This document shows positions 1-7,072 of a stretch of 7,144 nt of DNA, piece by piece. Numbering within the stretch: the first letter of the stretch is position 1; each line of letters begins with the position of its first letter. The notes beneath the pieces were generated by a model that worked only from the letters and a program-made list of their open reading frames with translations, did not search any database and was not told where the DNA came from. The stretch is taken from contig JAUVIG010000188.1 of assembly GCA_030592825.1 (NCBI GenBank), positions 1-7,144 on the forward strand, written 5' to 3'. This stretch comes from Chlorobiota bacterium. Lineage in GTDB: Bacteria; Bacteroidota; Bacteroidia; Bacteroidales; JAADGE01. The translations under genes were made by a program, and so were the position numbers.

Positions 1-1
1 A

Positions 2-421
2 AGATATTTAATTGAAAGAGGCTTTGATGAAAGTGAAGTGAAGTATGCAGTAAATTATATCTTGAAAAAAGAAAAGCAAATGTTTTTATCAGCACAAGAG
101 GTTGCCGATAATTTTAATTTCAGATTTAATTTGATTGAAATTATTCTGATATTCTTTCTTTCACTTTTACCATTATCATTAGCTTTATATCTTTCTGTAA
201 AATATTTCAATTTTATTTTACCAAGTGAAACTCAATTAGAATTTATTTGGTTCACGATTTCAGAAAGTAACTTAATCAAGGCAATAATTGGTGCACCGTT
301 TATAATTATTTTTTTTATCGTATTGTTTGCTGTTTTATTTAAAAAATCTTGGATTTCATTTATAGAATTAAAAAAAGAAAGGGAAATTTACGTTCGTTTA
401 AAAGAGTATGGTTATAAATAA
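2..421 (+). CDS. Small two-helix membrane protein, 5' end outside the window
   Basis: This is the C-terminal part of a protein I do not recognise. The frame is open to the left edge; a GTG at 38 could start a 127-residue product, but the sequence before it reads as ordinary protein (RYLIERGFDESEV, then KYAVNYILKK), so the true start is probably upstream. Numbering from the GTG, a charged helical N-terminal part is followed by two hydrophobic segments at about 33-54 and 80-101, joined by a loop of about 25 residues, and then a basic tail ending in KEYGYK. It is probably an inner-membrane protein with two helices and soluble ends. The stop lies 36 bases before the acyl-CoA reductase gene on the same strand, so the two may be cotranscribed. 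No catalytic motif is visible. That it is a coding region is fairly sure; the function is unknown. Confidence 0.7.
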   Translation, partial: RYLIERGFDESEVKYAVNYILKKEKQMFLSAQEVADNFNFRFNLIEIILIFFLSLLPLSLALYLSVKYFNFILPSETQLEFIWFTISESNLIKAIIGAPFIIIFFIVLFAVLFKKSWISFIELKKEREIYVRLKEYGYK

Positions 422-457
422 TAATATTCTGTAAATAAGGCTATAAACAATCAGTAT

Positions 458-1459
458 ATGCATTTATCAAAAAAAATATCAGCATTCTCAAAACTCGGAG
501 AAGCAATACAAGAAAATAAAGAACAGTTCAAACAAGAAAAAAATAATCCTTGGTTCACAGAAGATAGTATTGATTTTGCGTTAACAGAAATCAGTAAATC
601 TTTGAGCAAAGGAAATATTGAAAAATGGATTTCAATTTATCCGGGTCTGCAAATTGAAAAAGAACCAAAAAGGGTAGGAGTGATTACTGCCGGAAACATT
701 CCGCTTGTCGGATTTCATGATTTTTTGTCTGTGCTTATCAGCGGAAACAAGTTTGTAGGGAAGTTATCTTCCAAAAATGATAAGTTGCTGCCGAAGGTTA
801 TTGATATGTTAATTTATATTGAGCCGGAATTTAAAGATTATATTCGTATTACTGCTGACAGATTGAAAAATTTTGATGCTGTTATTGCAACCGGCAGTAA
901 TAATTCAGCACGATATTTTGAATATTATTTCGGTAAATATCCGCATATAATCAGAAAAAACAGAAATTCTGCAGCAGTACTTTCAGGAAATGAAACAGAT
1001 GAGGAGTTAAAATTATTGGCAGATGATATTTTCTTATATTTTGGTTTAGGTTGTCGAAGCGTTTCAAAATTGTTTTTGCCTGACGGCTATGATTTAGACA
1101 GAATTTTCAGGAATTCATTAAAACATAATGACGTTATCAAACATAATAAATATGCTAATAATTACGATTATAACAGAACAATTTATTTGATGAATTTAAC
1201 AGAATTTAAAGATAACAACATAATGTTGATGAAAGAAGATATTAATTATGCATCTCCGATTTCTGTTGTCTATTATGAGAACTATTCAAATATAAATACT
1301 GTGAAAAAAAGATTAGAGGCAGATAAAGAACTTATACAATGTGTTGTTTCTCATAAAAGAATTTTAACGGATTCAATTAATTTCGGCGAAAGCCAAAGTC
1401 CAAAATTATGGGATTATGCAGATAATATTGATACTATTCAGTTTTTGTTTGGTTTATAG
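458..1459 (+). CDS. LuxC-family acyl-CoA reductase, short Bacteroidota form
   Basis: The 333-residue product resembles the LuxC acyl-CoA reductase family (aldehyde dehydrogenase fold). Members reduce an acyl thioester to an aldehyde with NADPH through a covalent acyl-cysteine. Visible marks are the TAGNIPLVGFHDFL segment at 77-90, the cofactor-loop-like ATGSNN at 144-149, and FGLGCRSVSKLFLP with the likely nucleophile Cys199. Proteobacterial LuxC is about 480 residues, so this is a shorter version lacking N-terminal sequence. The opening MHLSKKISAFSKLGE looks like a natural start for this form, and no better start lies upstream. There is no luxD, luxE or luciferase gene beside it, so bioluminescence is not implied. 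From memory, Bacteroidota relatives often sit beside a ferredoxin gene; none is seen here, though the upstream side is cut off. The substrate is unknown. It is the only complete gene here that ends in TAG. The family call is firm and the physiological role open. Confidence 0.88.
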   Translation: MHLSKKISAFSKLGEAIQENKEQFKQEKNNPWFTEDSIDFALTEISKSLSKGNIEKWISIYPGLQIEKEPKRVGVITAGNIPLVGFHDFLSVLISGNKFVGKLSSKNDKLLPKVIDMLIYIEPEFKDYIRITADRLKNFDAVIATGSNNSARYFEYYFGKYPHIIRKNRNSAAVLSGNETDEELKLLADDIFLYFGLGCRSVSKLFLPDGYDLDRIFRNSLKHNDVIKHNKYANNYDYNRTIYLMNLTEFKDNNIMLMKEDINYASPISVVYYENYSNINTVKKRLEADKELIQCVVSHKRILTDSINFGESQSPKLWDYADNIDTIQFLFGL

Positions 1460-1585
1460 TTTCTGTAATTTGATGTAAAATTTTATTAAAAACAATAAAA
1501 AGTCTTTTTAAAATCAATTAAAAATAATACATTGCTTGATTGAATTTAAAATTGTAAAAAATACTGTACCCATTAAATAAAAGTT

Positions 1586-2221
1586 ATGAAAAACATTATT
1601 CTGATATTTTTATTATTTGTATCTGCCGGTTTATTGGCACAAAACTCTAAAAAAATGCCGAAATATTTTGGTGAAACATTTACTATTGACAGTGTGAAAA
1701 CATTGCTAATTACTGTTCAATACAATTCGGATTTATATTCTTCAAAATATGCATTCGATGATTATTACGGAAATATCATTTTCTATAATTATATTAATAA
1801 CACACAAAAACTATTATTTGAAAATGATACATATATTAAGCCATTTAGAGAAAGATATTATTATAGATATAATTATATGATAAATAATAAACTTCCAAAA
1901 AATATTGCATACGGACAAATTTATATGTTTGTCAAAAACAATGATTATGATAAAAATAAAAAAATAGATAGTGACGACCCTTTTATTCTTTACACTTGTG
2001 ATTTTGAAGGAAATAACTTAAAAGCTATAACCCCCCAAAATGAAAATGCAGTTTCTTTTGAATTGTTTAACAAACAAGGATTTATGCTGATAAGAATGCA
2101 AAGAGATTATAATAATGATGAAAACTTTACCTATAAAGATAAAGATTTTTATTATTTAAAAGTTGATTTGCAAAAGTTTATAATACTTTCAAAAATTGAA
2201 ATCAAAACGGATAATAAGTAA
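1586..2221 (+). CDS. Exported protein with two EF-hand-like calcium loops
   Basis: This 211-residue protein begins with a clear signal peptide: MKN, a hydrophobic core, then LLAQ with likely cleavage near residues 19-20. It is therefore periplasmic or surface-exposed; no lipobox Cys is present. Two loops match the EF-hand/dockerin pattern with acidic or amide residues at loop positions 1, 3, 5 and 12. Loop one has D120, D122, N124, I127 and D131. Loop two has D174, N176, D178, F181 and D185. Between them, FILYTCDFEGNNLKAITP at about 133-150 resembles a strand repeat of TolB/PD40-type beta propellers, so the C-terminal half may be two propeller-like blades with calcium loops. It is too short for a whole propeller. 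The DNA is very AT-rich: I count 11 G/C in each of 1741-1800 and 1861-1920. The gene stands 126 bases after the acyl-CoA reductase and 47 before the next gene. Function unknown. Confidence 0.82.
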   Translation: MKNIILIFLLFVSAGLLAQNSKKMPKYFGETFTIDSVKTLLITVQYNSDLYSSKYAFDDYYGNIIFYNYINNTQKLLFENDTYIKPFRERYYYRYNYMINNKLPKNIAYGQIYMFVKNNDYDKNKKIDSDDPFILYTCDFEGNNLKAITPQNENAVSFELFNKQGFMLIRMQRDYNNDENFTYKDKDFYYLKVDLQKFIILSKIEIKTDNK

Positions 2222-2268
2222 AGATGAAAAAACAACTTTCAAATACAGGCGAATAAAAATATAATTTT

Positions 2269-3051
2269 ATGGAAAATTTTAAATGGTTAGACAAATGGTA
2301 TTCAAAACATGTTATTGAAAATCACAAAGAAAATATTTCTTTGGAAATAAAAAACAGTAGCGATATGGGGTGGATCCTTAAAGTTGATTTTAGAATTACT
2401 GATTATAAGCACTTGAAATTAATGAATGAGTCAAAAAAAGTTTCTGATTATAACTATTTTAGAATTGAAGCTCAAGATAAACAATTTTATGGTGAGGCTG
2501 ATTTTACTAAATTAGATTTTTTAATCGGAAAATTCAGAGCATTTGTAGGTGAAACAGATATTCATTCTCTTGAGAATGACTTTTTCCTGAATCCTGATAT
2601 TCAAAGTTTTATTTTTGAAGAAGAAAAAGATTCATTAATATTTTTGCATTATACTTATGAAAAAGAAGTTGCCGAAAAAATTATTAATACCGGTTTTAAC
2701 TTCAGCGTTGCTTTTGATAAAACTACAACAAGCATGTATAATGATCCCATTGACATAAATTATAACCATTTGGTAAGGAAACCATTCGGAAAATTTGTTA
2801 TAGTGATTTGTATTTCAAAAGAAATCTATCATAAATATTCGAAGTTGGTATCAAAATCAGGAAACAGATATTTGAAAGTTGAAGAGATATTATCTGAAAA
2901 ACCTGTTTCTAAAAATGAATTGTCTGAAGATGTATATACCTTAAATCGTAAATTTATTAAAGGTTTCTTCAATTATACAACAGGTGAAATTATTACAAAT
3001 AAGGAATTTAACAGCAAATATGATTCTGATCAATTTCGGAAAAATATTTAA
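2269..3051 (+). CDS. Imm53-like immunity domain fused to an uncharacterised, possibly ART-like domain
   Basis: This 260-residue protein has no signal peptide or membrane segment, so it is probably cytoplasmic. Residues 1-95 resemble the Imm53 family of polymorphic-toxin immunity proteins: W6-x3-W10-Y11, GWILKVDF at 34-41 followed by T44, and FYGEADFTKLDFLIGKF at 73-89. Residues about 120-255 form a second domain. It has LHYT at 126-129, a helix ending INTGF at 139-143, KPFGKFVIVICISKEIY at 171-187 and RKFIKGFFNYTTGEIITN at 227-244. The HxT strand followed by an I-x3-GF helix recalls ADP-ribosyltransferase folds of the His-Tyr-Glu type, but I see no clear catalytic acid, so that is only a hypothesis. 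Imm53 proteins are normally about the length of the first domain alone, making this a fusion. No toxin gene is beside it. The ATG is the first plausible start after the previous stop. The stop lies 13 bases from the facing aspartase stop. Confidence 0.8.
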   Translation: MENFKWLDKWYSKHVIENHKENISLEIKNSSDMGWILKVDFRITDYKHLKLMNESKKVSDYNYFRIEAQDKQFYGEADFTKLDFLIGKFRAFVGETDIHSLENDFFLNPDIQSFIFEEEKDSLIFLHYTYEKEVAEKIINTGFNFSVAFDKTTTSMYNDPIDINYNHLVRKPFGKFVIVICISKEIYHKYSKLVSKSGNRYLKVEEILSEKPVSKNELSEDVYTLNRKFIKGFFNYTTGEIITNKEFNSKYDSDQFRKNI

Positions 3052-3064
3052 TAAGAATATCACC

Positions 3065-4939
3065 TTAATCCTTCGTCAATTTATGCGGATTGATCATGTT
3101 TTCAGGAGATAAAATATTTTTAAGCTCTTCTTCAGAAAGAAGTCCTCGTTCAAGTGTTAAATCGTACACACTTTTTCCGGTTTCAAGAGCTTCTTTAGCT
3201 ATGGAACTGCTGTTTTCATAACCTATTACCGGATTTAGTGCTGTTACAATACCAATGCTGTTTCTTACCACATTCTCAATATGTTCTTTATTTGCTGTAA
3301 TACCGTCAATGGTTCTGTATCTTAAGACTGACATCCCGTTTTTAAGCATCTCAATAGATTCAAATAAACTTTGGACAATAACGGGTTCCATAACATTTAA
3401 TTCTAATTGTCCGGCTTCGGCTGCCATTGTTACTGTAATATCGTTTCCGATAACTTTAAAAGCTATTTGATTAACAACTTCGGGAATCACCGGATTAACT
3501 TTCCCCGGCATAATGGATGAACCGGGTTGAACGGCAGGAAGATTAATCTCATTAAGCCCTGCTCTCGGGCCTGATGATAATAACCGTAAATCATTCATTA
3601 TTTTTGACAGCTTAATTGCCAAACGTTTCAAAGCAGAGGAAAACATAACAAATGCTCCGGTATCTTGTGTTGCCTCAACTAAATTTTCAGCAAGTTTGAT
3701 ATCTAAACCTGTAATTTCTCGCAAATGCCTTATAACTGCCGGGCTGTATTTCGGATCGGCATTTATTCCCGTTCCTATTGCAGTAGCTCCCATATTTACA
3801 CATAACATTAAATCTGCATTTCGTGCTATTCTCTCAATTTCTTCTTCCAAAGTTGATGCATAAGCTCCGAATTCCTGCCCTAAAGTCATGGGAACAGCAT
3901 CTTGAAGTTGGGTTCTTCCCATTTTAAGAATATTATTAAACTCATCTGCTTTTTTATTAAAAGAATCAACCAAAAGTTTAAGTTCTTTATTTAAAGAAAT
4001 ACTGCTGTTTATAAGAGCAATTTTTACTGATGTCGGATAACTGTCATTTGTTGATTGTGAGAGGTTTATGTGATTGTTAGGGTGGATGTATTGATATTCA
4101 CCTTTTTCTTTGCCCATGCGCACTAATGCAAGATTAGCAATAACTTCGTTGGCATTCATATTGGTTGATGTACCTGCACCGCCTTGAATCATATCAACAA
4201 CAAACTCTTTATGATATTTTCCGTGTAAAAGTTCATCACATCCGAAAACAATAGCTTCAGTTAAATCGTCCGGTAATAATCCGATTTCGTTATTTGCTTT
4301 TGCTGCAGCTTTTTTAACCATGGCAAATGCGGTAACAATATCCGAGTAAAAACTGATGCTTATACCTGAAATGTTAAAGTTTTCTCTTGCACGCATGGTT
4401 TGAATACCGTAATAATATTCATCCGGAACGTTTCTGTATCCCAATAAATCATGTTCTTCTCTGGAATACCCGGAAACATATTGAGCTCCGATATTTATCA
4501 GACGTATAGTTGCATGACTCATCCTTCGGGAAATTATTTGAGCTATTTCAGTAAAAATTTTAACAGCAATTTTACCTTCATCATGCAGTAATTCTTTAAA
4601 AGTTTTGGCATTAATAATGTATATTTCAGCATCCGAAATTGTTACGGCTGATGTTGAATGCGGAGAATCATCAACAATGGCACCTTCACCAATAAAATCA
4701 TGTTTTTGGAATTCAGTTATTTGAATTTTTTTTCCGAATGCACTTGTTTTATATAATTCAACTTTGCCGGAGAGGACAATGTATGTATTTTTTCTCTCAA
4801 AATTTTGTTCAAAAAGTATTGTTTCTTTTTTAAACGATTTAAGTTCAATAATCTCAATGATTTTTTGAAGTTCATCATCGTCAAACTTATTAAAAAGTTC
4901 AATTTTTTTTAGAAATGATTTTAGTTTGTTGTTTTCCAT
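3065..4939 (-). CDS. aspA: Aspartate ammonia-lyase with N-terminal cyclic-nucleotide-binding-like domain
   Basis: The aspartase part converts L-aspartate to fumarate and ammonia in the cytoplasm, normally as a homotetramer. Residues about 165-620 match the class II fumarase/aspartase family (E. coli AspA is 478 residues). They carry GGAGTSTNMNANEV at 253-266, SQSTNDSYPT at 294-303, GRTQLQDAVPMTLGQEF at 341-357 and the signature GSSIMPGKVNP at 473-483. Likely catalytic base is Ser474, with Lys480, Thr297 and Asn298 in the substrate site. GRTQ, rather than the GRTH of fumarases, favours aspartase. Residues about 12-130 form a CRP/FNR-type cNMP-binding barrel (VLSGKVELYK at 55-64, DFIGEGAIVD at 81-90), followed by a helix at about 120-150 that may link to the enzyme. 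The phosphate-binding Arg of CRP is replaced (HSTSAV at 94-99), and there is no DNA-binding domain. It lies 53 bases after the barrel-protein gene on the same strand and may be cotranscribed. Enzyme call strong; ligand unknown. Confidence 0.93.
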   Translation of the reverse strand: MENNKLKSFLKKIELFNKFDDDELQKIIEIIELKSFKKETILFEQNFERKNTYIVLSGKVELYKTSAFGKKIQITEFQKHDFIGEGAIVDDSPHSTSAVTISDAEIYIINAKTFKELLHDEGKIAVKIFTEIAQIISRRMSHATIRLINIGAQYVSGYSREEHDLLGYRNVPDEYYYGIQTMRARENFNISGISISFYSDIVTAFAMVKKAAAKANNEIGLLPDDLTEAIVFGCDELLHGKYHKEFVVDMIQGGAGTSTNMNANEVIANLALVRMGKEKGEYQYIHPNNHINLSQSTNDSYPTSVKIALINSSISLNKELKLLVDSFNKKADEFNNILKMGRTQLQDAVPMTLGQEFGAYASTLEEEIERIARNADLMLCVNMGATAIGTGINADPKYSPAVIRHLREITGLDIKLAENLVEATQDTGAFVMFSSALKRLAIKLSKIMNDLRLLSSGPRAGLNEINLPAVQPGSSIMPGKVNPVIPEVVNQIAFKVIGNDITVTMAAEAGQLELNVMEPVIVQSLFESIEMLKNGMSVLRYRTIDGITANKEHIENVVRNSIGIVTALNPVIGYENSSSIAKEALETGKSVYDLTLERGLLSEEELKNILSPENMINPHKLTKD

Positions 4940-4992
4940 GTTGTAATTGAATTAATTTTGCAAAATAGTATTATTTTCCTGAATAAAATGAG

Positions 4993-7053
4993 TTAAAACT
5001 TAATTCTCACCTGAAATTTAACTTCTGATTTATTGTTGCCTTGAATTTCATCATAACTTGAGCCGATAACATCTCTGTCAGTATAATTTGTATTGGCAAA
5101 ACGTATCCAAACATCAATGAAATTTTTTATCACAGTGTATTTTAAAGTTAAATATGTTCGAAGTCCTCTACCGCTGTATCCGGGGATAGAAAAACCATAA
5201 AGAATATCATTTTCATAGGCATATATTCGTGCATCATATTCAGCATCAAAAAAAGCTACTCTCATACTAAAGTTAAGAGGGAAAGTATCAAATTTATAAT
5301 TTACATCTTGATAAATAACAAAACCTGTTTTTTCTTCTTCGCTGTCATCTTTAAATTCAGACAGTTCTAATCTGTTTTTAAGAGTAAGATTATTTGATAA
5401 TGAATAAGTTATATGATATCTGAATTGTCTTTTTTGTGTAACTTGCAAAGGTACAACTCCGGTAAAATCATCTGAAGAATTTTGATGTTTTGATTCTTGT
5501 TTATATTTTACATACATATTGACATATCGGTTAAAGCTGTAATCAACTTGAGTAAAAAAATCTACTCCCGATGCCGGAGCGTAAGTTCTGTATTTTAACC
5601 ATGGAAATTTATAAGTATCAAAATAAGCTGAAATTTTCCAATTTCTGACAGGATGTATTTCCGTTCCGAAATATACACCGTTTTCATTGCTTGTTTTTGA
5701 TTGTTCTGCAAATCCGGCGGCATAATATGCTTGATAATCTTTGGTATAATATCTTTGAAGAATTGCCAAAGACATTTGAGGAGCAAGTTTCATCATTGCT
5801 GAATTTAATAAAGCATAACCACCGTTCATACTGATTGCTTCTTCACCAAAGAAATAAATATTTTTAAAGCGTGTTTGATAATCAATGCTTGCATTTAAGC
5901 CGTGATTTCCTTGAAACTCAAATTGATTATATGCACTTGGTGTTTTATTTAATTCTGCTCCAAAGAAATATTCAATGTAAGAAGCCCCTAATTTTAACTT
6001 GGGATGTTTCCATTTAATATTACCGCCGTATATAAATTCAGAAACAGAATGCTTATCAATTATTTCACCGTCATTTCTATGCAGGCCCGTTATTTGGAAA
6101 GACGTAACTACTTGTTCTTCTTCTGTTAATGTATCAGCCTCTTCTAAATTCCCGTCTATATATTTATATGAAACAAATCCCGTAATGTTAAACTTGCCGA
6201 CTTTTGCAGTAGTACCAATACCTCTCATAAATTTATTTTCATCAGTAGAAGAGTACTTTCTTAAGCCGTCATATTTTTTCTTTACGGACATAACATATGA
6301 TGATTTACCGGTTGAGAATCCGGACCAAGCTATCAGGCCTTGTCCGAACCGAACTTGATAATCACCGAGAGTTACTGTTTTAAATTTCCAAATATTATTC
6401 ACTTGCAAGTGTGCATTATAATAGTCGAAACCTTGCTTTTGTGACTTTTTGAAAAATGCCTCTCCGGCATCCTTTTCTGCGACAAAACCGAATTTTATTT
6501 TTCGTTTATAATCAAATTGATATCGCGTATAATATTTAAACTTGCTTCCTTGGTATTGTTTGTCAATATTAGGTTCATCTGTATATCCTTTTTGTTCTTG
6601 CAATATGAATTGGGTTCTTAAAAATAAGTTATTGCTGCCGTATTTAAAAGCTCTTTTAAAATCAGGTATTTGTTTTTCAGACCTTGGTTCAACAATAATA
6701 AAAGGTAATATTCTTTTTATATCATCTAATGAAAAACTTTCCAATAGTTGCAGTTCATAAATGCTCATCATTTCACCGGCAGTTCTGTGGTATTCCAAAA
6801 TATCTTCTATATGAAAATCAGAAAGAAATTGAAATTTTTCGAGATCTTCTCTTGTTGCTGTATTAAGGTTTAGAGGATTTTCAGCAAAATAATACAAATC
6901 CTCATATAATGAAGTATAATCTAATTCATCATCACTTGATTCCGCAATTTCTTCAATAAGAGATTCAATTACTTCTTTATCAGGAGTTTGAGCAAACAAT
7001 CTTGATGTTGTGAAAACTATTAACAGAATAATACTTATATTTTTAAAGGTCAT
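4993..7053 (-). CDS. Helix-hairpin-helix protein with predicted outer-membrane beta barrel
   Basis: The 686-residue product starts with a signal peptide (MTFKN, hydrophobic core, LFAQ, cleavage near residue 22). An acidic helical stretch follows at about 23-58. Residues 61-118 form a ComEA-like helix-hairpin-helix region opening with LNLNTATREDLEKF and continuing through a second hairpin to LPFI. From about 140 to the end the sequence alternates polar and aromatic residues, as in transmembrane beta strands, and it ends in FQVRIKF with a terminal Phe, the usual signal of an outer-membrane barrel. GDYQVRFGQGL at 230-240, then a GKSS and an MRGIG segment, look like the conserved core of this Bacteroidota family, whose members are about this size. 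The role of the family is not known to me; the HhH part should face the periplasm and could bind DNA or protein. It is first in a two-gene minus-strand set with aspA. The start is 19 bases from the octamer repeat. Confidence 0.88.
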   Translation of the reverse strand: MTFKNISIILLIVFTTSRLFAQTPDKEVIESLIEEIAESSDDELDYTSLYEDLYYFAENPLNLNTATREDLEKFQFLSDFHIEDILEYHRTAGEMMSIYELQLLESFSLDDIKRILPFIIVEPRSEKQIPDFKRAFKYGSNNLFLRTQFILQEQKGYTDEPNIDKQYQGSKFKYYTRYQFDYKRKIKFGFVAEKDAGEAFFKKSQKQGFDYYNAHLQVNNIWKFKTVTLGDYQVRFGQGLIAWSGFSTGKSSYVMSVKKKYDGLRKYSSTDENKFMRGIGTTAKVGKFNITGFVSYKYIDGNLEEADTLTEEEQVVTSFQITGLHRNDGEIIDKHSVSEFIYGGNIKWKHPKLKLGASYIEYFFGAELNKTPSAYNQFEFQGNHGLNASIDYQTRFKNIYFFGEEAISMNGGYALLNSAMMKLAPQMSLAILQRYYTKDYQAYYAAGFAEQSKTSNENGVYFGTEIHPVRNWKISAYFDTYKFPWLKYRTYAPASGVDFFTQVDYSFNRYVNMYVKYKQESKHQNSSDDFTGVVPLQVTQKRQFRYHITYSLSNNLTLKNRLELSEFKDDSEEEKTGFVIYQDVNYKFDTFPLNFSMRVAFFDAEYDARIYAYENDILYGFSIPGYSGRGLRTYLTLKYTVIKNFIDVWIRFANTNYTDRDVIGSSYDEIQGNNKSEVKFQVRIKF

Positions 7054-7072
7054 TGTATTATTATTTAAAAGT

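Noticed and set aside
1496..1510. Palindrome TAAAAAG-T-CTTTTTA after the acyl-CoA reductase gene, as a terminator.
   Set aside because: The stem is nearly all A-T with a loop too small to form without opening base pairs, and no proper T-tract follows. Such palindromes are expected by chance in this AT-rich DNA.
1547..1554. TAAAATTG upstream of the calcium-loop gene, as a Bacteroidota -7 promoter box.
   Set aside because: It has one mismatch to TAnnTTTG and no -33 element at the right distance; the nearest TTG is only about 12 bases away.
2224..2256. A 10-codon ATG-to-TAA reading frame between the calcium-loop gene and the Imm53-like gene (MKKQLSNTGE).
   Set aside because: It is too short to judge, has no recognisable feature or ribosome-binding site, and could arise by chance.
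4717..4902. A 61-codon minus-strand frame overlapping the sensor domain of the aspartase, as a sign of frameshift.
   Set aside because: The main frame is continuous with sensible domain sequence throughout; the second frame is Lys/Leu-rich AT-bias noise.
3065..4939. The enzyme as class II fumarase rather than aspartase.
   Set aside because: GRTQLQDAVPMTLGQEF has Gln where fumarases have the conserved His, and the surrounding sequence matches aspartase.
4961..4970. Minus-strand TACTATTTTG in front of aspA, as a Bacteroidota -7 box (TAnnTTTG).
   Set aside because: The spacing inside the box is wrong and no TTTG-like -33 element lies about 20 bases upstream.
5999..6358. A 119-codon plus-strand open frame inside the barrel-protein gene.
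   Set aside because: It lies antisense to a well-supported coding region, and its Cys-, Pro- and Ser-rich translation looks like a reverse-strand shadow.
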